DNA from: Zoroaster sp. YZ-2022
Lineage: Eukaryota; Echinodermata; Asteroidea; Forcipulatida; Zoroasteridae
Direction of reading: 5' to 3'
NCBI GenBank assembly: GCA_029582265.1
Contig: CM055831.1
Location: 24,380,682-24,444,681 of the forward strand
Length of the DNA stretch: 64,000 bases
Each line of letters opens with the position of its first letter. Within the stretch, counting starts at the first letter, position 1. This document shows, in pieces, positions 21,992 through 35,000 of this stretch. Under the pieces are notes generated by a model. The model was not told the DNA's origin and made no database searches. It saw only the letters and a list, made by a program, of their open reading frames with translations. The translations under genes and the position numbers were made by a program.

Positions 21992-22115
21992 AATTAATGG
22001 CTGATGCCTCTGTTAGAAGAAGTGGGAGGTTTCGGAAAGAATATACAATAAACCTCCATTTTGCCAAGGAGAAAAGAAAAAGACATATTGTTTAGTGCCA
22101 CTCTTGTGTGAACAG
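21992..22115 (+). CDS. Candidate exon with strong splice sites
   Basis: Seen: a long T-rich tract ending TTTTCACAG at 21991 and a donor GTAATT at 22116 bound a 124-base segment. Within it an ATG at 21997 opens MADASVRRSGRFRKEYTINL and continues with a basic KEKRKRH stretch to a stop at 22095. A short basic protein or a first coding exon with one indel before the donor is possible. No known domain. The splice sites are the main evidence. Confidence 0.3.
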
Positions 22116-22439
22116 GTAATTCATCCAGGGTCAAGGGCAATTAAGTATTCATTTACATTGTATAAACCATTGTGCACATCTGCTACATATATGTATCTGC
22201 GTGTGTAACAAAATCATGATCACCCAATGTATATATATGCTACAGTCATTAATTAGAAAAGTCAATAATTATTTTATTTTTATTTTTAAATCATGTTCAC
22301 CCTCAATGGATAAAAAATATAGTGTTAGAATTTTCCCTCAACTGTTTATGTGGTTTGGTATATATACATGTAGGTTAACTTGGCCACAAGTCGTCCATAT
22401 TACGCCATCTTTGATCATCTACTTTCAAGACACGTAAGG

Positions 22440-23130
22440 TCAACATTTTTAACAACACTCACAACCAAAGTGTCCCTGTTATGGGCCAATTTATAACTGG
22501 GGTTGGAGCAATTACAATTGCACCACCCCTACAAGGTACCGTGACTACCGCCATGCCATATTGAAAGTACATAAAGAACACTAGCAACATGACTGTTAAC
22601 TTCAATAAAGTTTATCCATATTACGGGCCACCTTGATCACTCCACTTCTCAAGACACGTTGTCAACATTTTTAACAACAACCCATTATAACCAAAGTATC
22701 CATACAGGGGCTAATTTATAAACAAACTCCAGTGACACAACGCATACTACTAACGCACATTGTGGTTTGCATCAGTTGCGTGGTGTGGTGCCTTCGTTTG
22801 TAGTCTCGAAAGTTACATTTTTGTCGGTTACTCATCAAAGAGAATCAGGTATTTTGACTAGAGCTGCTCGGCTCTGAGTTGGTGCTCAGACAATCATATT
22901 TCCAATTGGAACCGGTTGGTCCTCGAGTCGGGTATTTTGCTGAGCCAGCTCCGGACTGGCACTCGCCCCCAGCCGGCTCTGACTCAAGATTATCACAGCC
23001 GCGGGTTTGGGAACTGGTATTTAGCGACCGTTCCGAACCGACTCTTGCGAAAGTACCCAGTTCTTTAAAACAGGAATCCGTGGTTCCGATTCTCAATTTG
23101 GAATCGGTAGAACCGGTAACGCCCAAGCCT
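22440..23130 (+). repeat. Interspersed repeat family E, plus-orientation copy
   Basis: It contains GTCAACATTTTTAACAACA twice (22440 and 22667), a CACTTCTCAAGACACG block and a GC-richer end with repeated GAGTCGGGTATTTT-like words. 43660-44220 and 44500-44745 carry the same blocks in reverse orientation. The overlapping open frames at 22845-23136 come from the GC-rich end and are not genes. Confidence 0.6.
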
Positions 23131-23239
23131 AATTGACATCATCGATGATAATTTGATTGAACTGAAGTTGATATTTAATGACCATGTGTTTGTTCCAAAC
23201 ACTTGAGCTCTAGTTGTTTAGGTAACGTTATGGCACGAA

Positions 23240-23680
23240 CACTCTTGTTACGCTCGTTTTTTAAACTTTTCTTTCTCCTTGTCAGTGAGATATCCAGAGA
23301 CAAAACAGACAGTTGCATTTACAGAACCTAAACTTCATGCTAATATAGTTTGACCTTAACATGTAGTTCATCAGATATCTAATTACAGACTAAATTAAAG
23401 TTTAATATTTCAAAAAATTATATCTCTTATGAACCACAAAATATATTTTCACAATTATTGCATCATCTGAAAGATCTTTGAAGTATGATTTTTGGTACAC
23501 AGACGTGACCCCAATTCGACCTCTCCTTCCTGTTGAAACCGAAGTTGAATATTAAAAAATTCAAATCATGAACCAGAAGATATCACAATCTTGCATCATC
23601 TTAAAGACCTGAACTATGTCACATTTCGTACAGACATGACCATCTGACCTCTTCAGTCAAAACTGAAAAGTTTATGAACA
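23240..23680 (-). repeat. Repeat block containing a family D unit
   Basis: It starts with TTTCTTTCTCCTTGTCAGTGAGA and includes ATCATCTTAAAGACCTGAA and CGACCTCTCCTTCC. The order of motifs repeats at 24620-24930, about 1.4 kb downstream, in the same orientation. Confidence 0.55.
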
Positions 23681-24159
23681 ACTATCTGAATCACTATTCT
23701 GTCAATGTATTCTGTCAATGTACAGCCAAAACATATGCGAGTTCAAAGAACTTAGATTTAACCCATATCCGCCTAAACTACAAACACACAAAAGACTGTA
23801 TGTACCAAGCCCCCGCACAGAGATACATTGTTTTTTGCACACAATCAGAAAGATTCCTTATTTAGAGAATATTACAAATCACAGACACAGATGATTATAT
23901 ACTGATGAAAGAGGAGAACATGCACTTTATTATGTCAGACTTGGCTCAATCATATCTAATCATGGAAATACAGTCATCGGAAAAAACGTAGAAATTGAAT
24001 TGACAAAACATGGTACGAAAAAATCATGTAGGTCGTATGCTAGGCATTTTTTACATATCTACGGTTATCACGAGATCGGGCGGATATGGGTTAACATATA
24101 GTTCCAGGTAACGCTAGATGTCATGTGGTGAGGTCATCTAATGAATTATTATTAATTAT

Positions 24160-24930
24160 AATTAAAACAATATGCTATATCTCGCGAACCACAATAGATA
24201 ATTTTTTATTCTTCATAATCATACATGAGGACTCAAGCATTTGATACACAGAGGACTGAGTTGGATCTCTTACTTCCAGTCCAAACTGAAGTTCGTTAAA
24301 AAGCTCTTATAAATTGATGCAAATCTGAAATCGATTCTAAAAAAAAACATTCTGGTTTATATGTTACTGTAAGTGGGATTTGCTTCTTTTTTCAGAATAT
24401 ATTTGCACGCCATTGTTTTAATAGCCTTCATGGTGGTGGTTTAAATGATCGCCACATGATTGAACCGAACTCACGGTTGAAGAATATAAAATTATATGTG
24501 GGATGACTGGAACTAGTTAATGTATTCAGCACATTTATATGTTATTTTTATTCATATTGCGGAAACTCAAATATCTCTGAAGTAACCTTGTCTTCAGAAA
24601 TCTTGCAACCACACCTCTAGTTTTACTTTTCTTCTACTTCTTCCTTCTTCTCCTGCTCAGTGAGACTTATCCGACAAAAAGCATAGTTGCAAAGTTTGCA
24701 GCACCTAAAACTTAACACAAACTTAGACCTTACATGTACTTTCTGTATCCAGGGCGACGCCATCAGATACTCTAATTACACTAAATCAAAAACTTCTATC
24801 TCGAACTATTAACAAGATATTTTCACGATCTTTAGATCATCTTAAATCTTGAATAATGTGACATTTCACACAGACACACAACCCTCTAATCTGGACCTTT
24901 CCTTCCGGGTCAAATCGAAGTTTAAGTGAA
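24160..24930 (-). repeat. Further family D and family C copies
   Basis: 24160-24310 and 24780-24930 are diverged family D units. 24480-24600 is a family C unit. 24620-24930 is the second copy of the 23240-23680 block. The cluster is nested and partly degenerate. Confidence 0.5.
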
Positions 24931-26120
24931 AAAATGTTGAAGCAGTTTTATAAACCATGATGGTATTTGAACATGCTTCAGTGGACCCAAATTACACGAC
25001 ATGTGACCTTTTAAAATGTGACTGATATCATCGCCTGTCTGATGCATAGTTTTAAAAAAAAAACACTTTTCATCTGAAAACCATAGGAAATGAATATGAC
25101 TCTGTGCAAAGCACTAGGGACATCTTTTATCTTTTCAAAAATATGTTTGATGACGCTATCAAAGTCTAGAGCGCCTCATGGCAGTTTTCATAGAGATTTT
25201 TTCCAACTTGCAAATTGAACCAAATTGCACCAACGTTATTTCTTATATGATCATGAGATATATGTACAGTTGTATATGACCTCAAATCACCTGATTCTGA
25301 CCATTACCGAGAATTCAAAACACAGTTCAAAGTTCAAATTAAATACATTCTAACACAAAATTTATTTTTGAAAAGAAATTGATATTGTTATAATAAAAGA
25401 TACACCTTTTCAAAATATGATATCGACATCGTGGGTGATAAATTGATTGGAACCGGAAGTTCTCGTTAAATTTACTATTAAAACAAAAGTGTACAGAAAC
25501 TAACATCTAAAGGTTGCATGTATGCAGTGCAAAAGTTTGACAATACACATTTGAAAAAAAAAAGTATTGTATTTGAAGTCCAGTAGGCATCGTTTGTCCA
25601 CACACCGCAATGGCCATCACCGTACGCTATCCCAGTTAAACGCTTATATGTACATGTACTGTATGTATGTATCATTAAAGTGCAGTACATGTTCAGTTCA
25701 TTAATCAGACACATAGGGGGTTTTGCTAATTCAAAATAAATTAAGATATTGATATAAAACATCTAGATAGTAATAAAAATATGTATCTGGGCAATTTAAT
25801 GTCAAAGCCTTTCGTAAAACCCGTTACACTATATATCAGCCAGCACCACGCGTACTAAACATGATGTGAATTATTCATTCAGTGTGAGCGGAGTCTTTTC
25901 AAAGCTCGCTTCAAAAATATTTCACAACAGTCGAGCGGTAAGTCGCTCTTTATTGTTTTTATACCTCAGAAATGGAATTATTCATGAACACACTTGGTAT
26001 CATTGAAAGCCCATTAAAACTTGTTAACCTGGTAAGTATATCTGGAAAATGTCAAATTTGGTGACATTCCCATTATGATGGGAGCCGGTGACAAATGTAA
26101 ACAAGTCACCATTATGTGTA
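24931..26120. other. No gene recognised
   Basis: AT-rich sequence; the minus frame 25478-25762 lacks motifs. Probably intron or 3' flank of the Smoothened-like gene on the minus strand, by position only. Confidence 0.4.
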
Positions 26121-26123
26121 TGG

Positions 26124-26245
26124 CATTTGTCATGGTTTGATGATCTAGGACAAAGCTCATGTCTGTACACATGTGTGCCATTTGTCAGTGGTTTGATGAT
26201 CTAGGATGAAGCTCATGGTTTTGTGTACCCATGTGCCATTTGCTA
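26124..26245 (+). repeat. Two tandem about 62-bp units
   Basis: GCCATTTGTCA, GGTTTGATGATCTAGGA and AAGCTCATG occur in the same order twice; a third partial unit follows. Confidence 0.7.
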
Positions 26246-26294
26246 GGTAAAGCTATGGTAAGGGTTTGGCAACAGATCGCTTCTATTTACTTAC

Positions 26295-26418
26295 CGCTTC
26301 ATCAAGAAGAAACCAGTGACCACCAGCATGAGGCCAATAGGGATTAAGACAAACCCTGCACCATAGTAGTGATCTTGATAACCAACGTAAACAGATGCCA
26401 GAGACGGAATCCCATCAA
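26295..26418 (-). CDS. smo: Smoothened-like receptor exon (TM5 region)
   Basis: Role (known for the family): Smoothened is the seven-helix Frizzled-class transducer of Hedgehog signalling in the plasma membrane and cilium. Seen: 41 open codons starting VDGIPSLASVYVGYQDHYYG, continuing with AGFVLIPIGLMLVVTGFFL and MKR, then a donor GTAAGT at 26294-26289. The VDG start, the Y-x-AGFVL-x-PIG core and the hydrophobic helix correspond to extracellular loop 2 and helix 5 of Smoothened; Frizzled receptors have FVLIPL here and lack the PIGL pattern. The upstream acceptor is not clear, since no AG stands directly before VDG, so the 5' edge is uncertain. The next upstream exon is at 26836-27040, with an intron that holds a repeat copy. 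Downstream exons were not identified with confidence. Confidence 0.72.
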
Positions 26419-26639
26419 CCACAATCAACAATTATTGAAGGTAAATTTAAAATAAATTTAAATGTTGAATTGCTATTTTACTGGGGTTAAGGTGGTTAAG
26501 ATTTCATTTGAGAAATTTCATGAAAATATTTGTCAAGGATTAGTAAAATTAGTAAATTAAAAAACTCAAATTAATAAAAGGTATATTAATCCTTAGGTTG
26601 TAACCACACAATTTATAATGGGTCGAGGGTGTGGACAGT

Positions 26640-26770
26640 TTCATTAAGCATTGTGCTTTGATTTACAGTTTCCAACATCTGATTTTATAATTTCACAACC
26701 CACGCACCTCCTGCTTAATAGTGGTGACATCTTAACCTCTCAACCACCGAGCTTTCCCAATGACACCACA
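26640..26770 (-). mobile_element. tRNA-related repeat family B, intronic copy
   Basis: The reverse strand reads GGGAAAGCTCGGTGGTTGAG followed by TTAAGATGTC and AGGAGGTGCGTGGGTT, the same module as at 58860-58937. It lies in the intron between the two Smoothened-like exons. Confidence 0.6.
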
Positions 26771-26835
26771 AGGCCACATGTACATGTAGAATGATGACAT
26801 TTGTGATAAACAATTAATTTAATTTGCTATTCTAC

Positions 26836-27040
26836 CTATCTACTGCAAGAATGATGACGACATGACAAAGGGAAGACTCCAAGCCAATAGACAGTAAATA
26901 ACTGGTTTGGAAGCAGAGCTTGTATGGTGTGCCTAGGGAACGGAAACGAGAGGTGCCAGGAATAGGATAACTATACGAACCAGATGACACCAGCCATGAT
27001 GAAGTAGTAGACAAGGACAGAAGATGATGACACGATAGAT
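26836..27040 (-). pseudogene. smo: Smoothened-like receptor exon (TM3-TM4), frame-disrupted
   Basis: Seen on the minus strand: VLVYYFIMAGVIWFV, an in-frame TAG, LSYSWHLSF, then after a frame change RSLGTPYKLCFQTSY, after another LLAWSLPFV, and after another VVIILAVD before a donor-like GTAGAA. Known: Smoothened helix 3 to helix 4 has the order MAG-x-x-WFV, Y-x-WH-x-SF-x-x-LGT, TSY, W-SLPFV, ILAV, and here the order and spacing are kept. The breaks are one stop and about three single-base shifts in 200 bases. Because the pieces remain so close to the family, I infer that sequence error is at least as likely as pseudogenisation. Upstream exons with the cysteine-rich domain were not found in this window. 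Confidence 0.7.
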
Positions 27041-27689
27041 TCTCTCCTCACATAGTATGATACAAGTCAAATACACATGATACATTCATAAATACACGCT
27101 TTGTGTTAGAAAACTTTACATGATGTGTCAATGTGATCGCTCGTGATGCGACAGTTGTTTACTGAATGTCATGGCTACGTAGGATATTCTTGTTTAACTG
27201 ACAGAACTCCGAGAGTGATTGGGCTGGAGGTTTGTCGGCATTAATTCTTTTGCATCGAGTGAGGCAAGTGCCAACCAAGAAACATCTAGCCAGGCTGAAC
27301 CCGCCGTGATAGGGTGTCACATACAGATTTTGCTAATGACGCACGACGACCCATGTTTTATATTTTACTATTGTACTTATATCTATATATTACAGCTTCT
27401 GTCCGGACATGGTGTACAAATATAATTATTTTCTAACAACCTGGATAACAAATTTTTATTTTAAAACAGAAGGAAGGACCTAAACTAAAGACAAATGAAA
27501 TTAAAGACAATGTCAGGTGGTTTCAAAGTATTTTATTCAAGATGAAGACACTCTCATGGTAACGTCTTTGAATTTACTCTACTTTTTACTCTTTACTTTT
27601 TCGTTAATTTAGTTTTTTCATGTCATTTTCTTTCTTGAATTTACTCTCTTTTTACTTTTTACTATACTGTTTGTCACAATTTAGTTTAG
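27041..27689. other. Non-coding; small direct repeat at 27566-27690
   Basis: GAATTTACTCT...TTTTTACT...AATTTAGTTT occurs twice in tandem. No exon is recognised. Confidence 0.45.
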
Positions 27690-28800
27690 GCTTATGATAA
27701 ACTTGAAGCAAGGAGCAGCACAGAGGGAATCAATAAATGTCACATATGAACCTTGTTTCTTTCCTCATGTTTTCTCCACAAACAACAATGCTTGTAGGTT
27801 TTGGCATCGCTTCCTGTTGGTGGTACCAACAAGAAAGTGTCTTCCCCAACAACTATTTGACCAGGAAGATGGTATGGTCTACCTCAGGACCAAGTATGTA
27901 GGGAGACTTGGTAATTGGGACTCAAATATTTCATTCACTAATGCCAATCTGCAACTTAGAAATTGTTCACTCACCAGTTCTTTATGCACAAGATAGAGTT
28001 CACCAGGCAGGAGTTCACCAACAGATACAGCTAGTTGATCTGCAAGTCCAATTTTCATGCCTTTTGTTGTGGCTTCCATCGCTTACAGAGCTAGTTGACG
28101 GGGTTTTCCAGTCATGCTTCCCATCAGTGTCCTCCATCACAGCTGTGTGCATGAAAGCATGTGAACATCTTTTCTGTCTTTCCAGACCAAGGCAAGTAGG
28201 TCATAACAGAAGAAAGTGAAAGTCACCACCTTTTTCAGTTTCAGGTTGCGCAAGTCCTTGGCATGTTTTTAACAGTCTTCAATCCGATCAAGGTTTTTGC
28301 TGTGAGTTCCCCGAACAAAAGATGGCTGAACCAGTTGTCCAGGAAAAACAGTGTACTTCATGACTTTCATACTAGCTGAGGTGTTGGCGTTGTCTCGCCC
28401 TGTGTAGATTTTCGTTCCATGTATATCCAGCGTGCATCCCCCGTGTTTAAGAGAAATTTCTAGACCTTACGGCAAATCTTGTCTGCTTATTTGGGTATAC
28501 TGTATGAACTTCAATCTCTGATTTATAGTGATTCATCAGTGGTTATTCGGCTCAGCGAACATACAGACAAACCTTTGCAGAGACGACTACTATACATTCG
28601 CTCGATCATTGTCAGTAAGGAAGATAAATCTATCTCGGGGCATGGGTGTTTGGAGAAAGAAGGGAGTTTCAAGAACTGAGTCCCTTATCCAAAGTACAGT
28701 TTCATGTCGGGCTCGCATTATTCCCATCAGAAATGTGCTTTATAAGTTCGGGAGAAAAAGTGTTTGAATATCTCCATGGCTGCTGGTGCTATCCAAATTC
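27690..28800 (-). pseudogene. piggyBac-type transposase, decayed
   Basis: Role (known): a DDE transposase that excises and inserts elements at TTAA. Seen on the minus strand, from high to low coordinates and in changing frames: LETPFF near 28680 followed by MPRDRFIFLT, TTDES (28530-28545), IYTGRDNANTSAS (about 28385-28420), LDNWFS (28326-28343), LTAKTLIGLKTV, KLKKG, LVWKDRKDVHMLSCMHTAVM (about 28130-28190) and a CLVNSILC helix near 27980. This is the order of the piggyBac catalytic domain; TTDES and LDNWF would carry the first two catalytic aspartates. The third acidic motif is not clearly readable. Many frameshifts and stops. No matching TTAA termini were found around it, so the element's limits are unknown. 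It sits just upstream of the Smoothened-like exons on the same strand. Confidence 0.75.
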
Positions 28801-31765
28801 TGAACTTGTCCTCATGACCACAAGCCCGGGCTAAAACTGTTATTACTCCGTCTCCATTTTCCAGTTCCGAGTACCGTAAACAACTTTTAAAATTGGGACT
28901 TACCATTTTAGCAGTGTGAACAGAAATCTTACTATTGAACAATGTAATGTTTACATCTTTAGAGCAATTGTATTCAAGAGATTACACTCTGATAATGCCT
29001 TGTAGTATTTACATTACAATACATTGTATACAATCATTAGACCAACAGTCTGACTGCATGCTGCATGCTACAAAACAAGTATCAAACCATGGAGGAAGAA
29101 ACTAGCTGCTCAGGATGCAATGTTTACCTATTGTTCACAGTAATTGGGATTAGTGGGACAATAACTGTTGCTTTATTATGTCTGCACTGAGGTGCAATAT
29201 GAGGTGTTAAAAGAGGGAATTAATTATAGGGGGCATCCACATCAATTGTTGTCCCACATGTAATAAAAAGTAGTTAAAATTGGTTTTGTTGTGTAATTAC
29301 TTTTGATGTGCCACTGACCATCCCGTACATGTATCACCAACATTACATTTATTTAACCACCGATACTGAGCCTCTTGTGTACATTTGCAGAGACAAGGTG
29401 ACAATTTGTTTCAAAGAAAGAGATAAAAGGGTGGTGTTAAGCGTCTTGAAACCAAATCAGCTAGGCTCAGTGATGATCTGATGGCATTGGTATGTCAAAC
29501 GCCGCTCAGTTTCATCAGCCGCAAGGATCGCCAAGAAGTATCTTGATATTCGACAACGTTAGTGCCCTCCGAATGGGTGTTCCACCATGGGAAATATTGT
29601 CACGGGCAAAGCGGAGCTGCTTAATTCCATAACATGAACATGTTGGTATTTCTGGCAATGAACGCTCAAAAGACAATCAAGCACCCCACCAAAGTGAACA
29701 TGATTTATAACTTATCAACGAAAAGTCACAATCAGTACACCGCAGCAACCAATTTTGAAAAAGAGAAATATTGCTGTGAAAATCATCTAATAATGTTTAG
29801 CTTATAAATTAGTTATGTAGTAGTAGTATGTTGTTGTTTTTAATTGCCTTAGCTACATGTAGGTCTCTTTATAAATTATTCTTCAGGAAACAAGGTTTTA
29901 TTGATATTTATTAATTAAAGTTCAATGGATAGAAACAATGAATATTCAAGTTCCGATTTAGATTCATAATATTTTGCAGTTTGTTAGTTTACAATATTAA
30001 ATATTACTAGTACGCAGATCTCTCGCCCCTTATCCAAAGCCAACATGACATACGGATACTAATTTTATATTTAGAAGGCAGTGGGGCGTGGCAAGGCACA
30101 AGCACACAATGGGTTAGTTCACACCATTACTGCTCGGATCGATCATCGACATTATTCAACACGTTTCGGGTGGACATGAACATCCAAGTCAATCTTGTTA
30201 CACGCATGCACTCTGGATCACGTGGCACACCAGTGATTATTGTCTTTGATGATAGTGGGCAATACCGTACTGTAGCTGCATGATGCACCGCCGTGTGTGC
30301 ACGCCGTAATCAATTGCTTCATTGTACAGTGTATTTGTACATTGTAAATAAGTTATTAGTTACACTTTGTAGCAATTTGTACGGGTTTTATTTCAGAAAT
30401 AACTTCAGTAAATACAATATTTTGTCACCAAGATGTTATATACTTTAATAAAGATAAATTAAATATGGTATCCTGTATTATAAAGGTCAATTTGCTAATA
30501 TTTTACGTATTTGTACACCAGTGAGGCTGTTTAAATAAGAATGGAGGATGTTTAAACAAGAATGAAAACGGTATCCAGGTATCCGGACCTTTCCTGATTT
30601 CGGTATCCCGTTCCAACATGCTTTCCCCATCGAAAAACCTGGCTACGCCACTGGATGTCAGTCGGCAAATTGGCTTCACCCCCAAAAGAAAATGTGCCTC
30701 ACATTCTGACTCAATAAGACAAAACAAATTTAAATTAAAATTTTAATTTTCTTCTAATATTCTAAACCATGTCAAAAAATAGTTCATGATTTTTAATAAC
30801 TTGTTTCTATTACATGGCATCTTTATCCATGGTATTACAGAAGCCTGGACGGCATTTAGTTCTGGGTAAGGACCGGCAACAATGTCGTCACCATCGAAAC
30901 CCACATGGAGAACATTCACGGATGATGACAAGTGAATGGTGGCCGCCAGGAAAAGATCCTGTTTTCATAGATACGGGCGTTGTGACTATAACGTCAATTA
31001 TCCCACGGCTGGAAGTATTCTTCTACAACCGGCTTTCAGGAGATCTTGAACTGGATTGACTGGTGGTGACATCTTATTGCCTTAGGTCATCATCCTCAAT
31101 CCAATTGAAAGATCAGGGGCCAGGTTACGAAGACAAAGACATCTGTTTATCTTTTATACTGTTCAAGGTACATAATTATTAAATAAAACAATCCATCATA
31201 TTCAAACTTGTATTCAGATCAATCATAATTCAGGTTCCTTTCAACTACCATATGTACTACCTAAAGATTATTTTATGGTCACTTAATTCATTTGTGTTTA
31301 AAAGTTTCTTATTTATGTCTACTACCAAAATCAACACATATAAATACGTCAAAATATTCACTAGCCGGAGATATCAATTTTTTATTCACAATGAAATATA
31401 TCAAGGACAAGCATTACAGCTATTATTTTTTCATTCATGCATGATTGCTTTAGAGCCTATAACCAGGTGTACCTCACAAGCAATAAATTGGTTAATTCAT
31501 AACCAAATTGTTTCCAGAGTGTGGATGTACTTTGAAGTATGTACATGTAGTTCGCTTTTTGTTTTACTTAAAAGTTTTAAATCGTGATATTTTTTTTTTT
31601 AATCTAATTTGCCAATATCTCGATAACTTAAAAGGTTCTCGATCCCCCCTGCCACCAGAGCCAACTTGTCCCCAGAGGAACGTTATTGGAAAGAATATGT
31701 ATTCAATAATGAGAAGATCCCGTGATAGAACGTTATTTGTGTGGTGAGGTGCACTGCCAGTAGCT
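28801..31765. other. No gene recognised
   Basis: AT-rich non-coding sequence. GGCTACGCCACTGG at 30640-30653 resembles a terminus of the MITE type at 11609-11792, with only a weak partner near 30519. Frames at 30743-31059 and 31252-31587 have no motif. Confidence 0.45.
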
Positions 31766-32095
31766 ATTTTTTATTTTTTTTTTTTATGCAATCACACACA
31801 AGGCCAATGGTCATCTAAGGTGGGGCTAGTACGTAAGTCATTGAGTTGTTACAACAACTCACACTGAAGAACCAGCCCTCGTGACCGAACAAGACAGCAC
31901 AACTGTACTTCACGGTATGACATGACTGGGAGGGGTAACTAGTTGAAAACAAGGCAGTTGTTAAAACTGCCCTGCCCCTATAAGCAATTATGGTTATGTC
32001 TTGCTGAAGGGTCACAAGTGTCACGGCCGGGATTCGGACCCACATTCTGCTGCTAACACCAGAACTTGAGTCCGTAACCAGACCGCCGCCACGAC
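31766..32095 (-). mobile_element. tRNA-derived SINE (family A)
   Basis: On the minus strand the head reads GGCGGCGGTCTGG... then GGTCCGAATCCCGG (B box) and AGCAAGACATAACCATAATTG, followed by a body and an A-rich tail complementary to the T-run at 31769-31790. Head and body words recur in the SINEs near 38300 and 60500. Confidence 0.7.
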
Positions 32096-35000
32096 ATCTA
32101 CATTAACAGCATCCTACACTGTGCCACCAATGGTAAATTTAAATTATCACGGACCACCATCAATGTGTCAGCAAAGAGCTTCAGGATTGTCCGCACATGG
32201 ACAAAAGGAAGTTTAACTTAAATTTTTGTACAGACACCGCATGCAACCAATGTTCTGTTTCATCACAACAACCCAGAAGTTAAGGACATTCTAGTCTTTT
32301 CACCTAGCACCGATAACAAAGGTCCTGGTAATGGGTGCCTGTCTGTCGCCGGCTGCTTGGCGACTTAACAAATCATATGACTTCCACCACGCCTAAACTA
32401 TCAAACCTCAAGTTTCCATGGAGGGTCAAAGGTCGATTGTGCAATCCAATATTTACTGGTACTGCACGAGCTTATTCACCGAACGCTTTCTTTCACGTAC
32501 TAGTGGTTTTCCTGCAAAGATATACACGCTGCAAAGTCAAATGTTACTTTCCCACATTTTGTTTTCTTACTCTTCCCATTTCTGATTATTATGGATATCG
32601 AATGAAGTATACTTGCGCACCCACGGATTCACACAGCCAGATTTCTAACCACGCCATCCAATGAGGGAAAAAAAGTGTCCGGCCAAGAAAGTCTCTTGAG
32701 TTACGATGAAACTGTTTGAATACCGATCAACGGATGGGGACATACGTTGTTTACCAACATACATCCGGATTTATTGCAGCTGATTGGTGATGCGCATGTA
32801 ATGATATCATAAAGCAAGGGTCCCTGTTTCAGCAATCGAGCGTTTAACGCACCTATCGTGGCGCGATTTTAATACCAATGTGATTTTTGAGAGGTCTCGA
32901 TCTCTGTTATAAATAACGAGGGTCCGTGGTAAATACTTAACAAGGATAGCTTTCATTACGACTGGGATTGCTATTTTTGACATGGATGCTATCAGTCAAG
33001 GTCCTTGTTAAAACGGTCGTGAAAACACCATCCCAGCCATTATATCCCTTCAAGAAGCACCATACAGCCAGCCAACACCGTGCCAGTCAACATGCCCTCT
33101 GTACGTGGATGTGTCCTCACGGCCGGTGCAACAAAGATGGGTGCTTTTACATGTTTACATCTACCAGGAAAAGCAGACTGTTTGAAAGGTTCCAAGACGG
33201 CGGTACTCAACAACAAATTAAACAAACCGGGTTTCTTTCTAGGCCACACAATCAAAAGAGATCACATTCATTACTGTTATGATATAAATAATTATGTTAA
33301 AACTATTTTTATTAATGGTGGACTCAGACAGCAATTTTCAAGGACTGAATTTCATGAAGGCTTATATAAAAGTATTCATTCACAAAACGATATGTCTGCC
33401 TTACAGAAAATCCAAATTAGAATATCAGCATTGTAAAACATGTTTACAAACACTTGTGTCAAAGTCTGAACAAATGGCTAACCTGCTCCTACATGTGTAC
33501 ATTACATTAGAAGTTACTACAAAAATACGTTAGCAACGTGCATTACGGTGGTCAAAGTGAGACCCCGTTAAAAACACTCAAGTATGCGTAGTATCGCGGT
33601 GCGCTTATGGGACACATCAGTGTCGCGGTTCAACTCATTCCAACTTGCTAGAAGGAAATAATTCCATGTCATGAAGGACTGCGCGGGTTGTATTTTGATT
33701 TGGTTATCGAGGTCGGAAAGATCATCGATGTCATTGCCGAATAAGCACATCACTTTGGCAATTAAGTTTTAGGAACATTTGTTTACCTTCTGCAGGATGA
33801 AGACAAAGACCATTTTTTCGTACCGATCCAGAAGTATTAGTTGAGAGTTTTGGGGTGAAAATAACTGGCAAATATATATTCTTTTCACACCTATAAAATT
33901 GTTAGTACATTTAAAGGAATTAACATTACAAGAAACCGATTAAGACACTGATTACATTGTATTTGATTATTAATTTTAATTGTTCCGTCACAAAGCACTG
34001 CGAACCTAAACTGATCATCTACAGGAAATATATTAATTATCAAAATACAAGTACATGTAAACCCTTGTTCATACTAAGCTGTGCAACTTTGCTATTTCAT
34101 ATTTGAATTACAAGTATGATATACAAAGAAATATTAATTAACTACAAAATAGTTGGTCCTAATGGTTTAGAACGTCCATGTATATTATAAATAAATGAAC
34201 GAGGTGAATCACAATTTAAATTTCAAACTGAATGAACATGCCAATCAAACGATGAACTATATATGCAACACATGGCGCCTAAGAAATGCATGTTTACTTG
34301 TCAACCCCTGAGCTTTGATGATCAAAACAGCCCTTGCTTTTTATGCGCAATTTATACCAGTCAAGAGCAACAGTTACTTAATGTGTAAATCTACTGCCAA
34401 GAAATGATAAATAAACTTATGTTTATACACATGTAATGTAGTTGTCACCATTTTTGTCAATATCTGCTAAGAAGAGGCCTGTCGATCATATTGAGCAACC
34501 TTGAGAAAAAAATACAAATATTTTACATCAATTTAAAAGTTATTGAAATGAATAAAGGATAACTTCAAATTTAGAAACTTAAAAACTTGTACAAATATGT
34601 ATGTATTATGGTAAGACTGTAATTTGTATGATATTAGATGTTTCACAATGTAAACATTTGATTCCTCGTATAGATAATTATACATGTAGAGTACAGTAAG
34701 CATATTTAAACTTTATTTTTCTAACCACCAAATAATTGAAATAGTGATATTTAGAAAACACTTTGGGCAAAACGTTGCATGAGTGCACTTCTAGTACAAT
34801 AATAATTGTAGCGGATGATTGGTAACAACTTTTACATTTACTAAATGCCCATCAAGTATACCGTTATGTAATGACCTTTTAAATGAACGCTATATGTATG
34901 TGTGTTAAATAATACCAAACACTCTGTACAGTTAACTTCAGAAGTGAAGGAAAATCGGGGGATAAAAGCATTTTAAGTTACTGAATTTAATTGTGAATTC

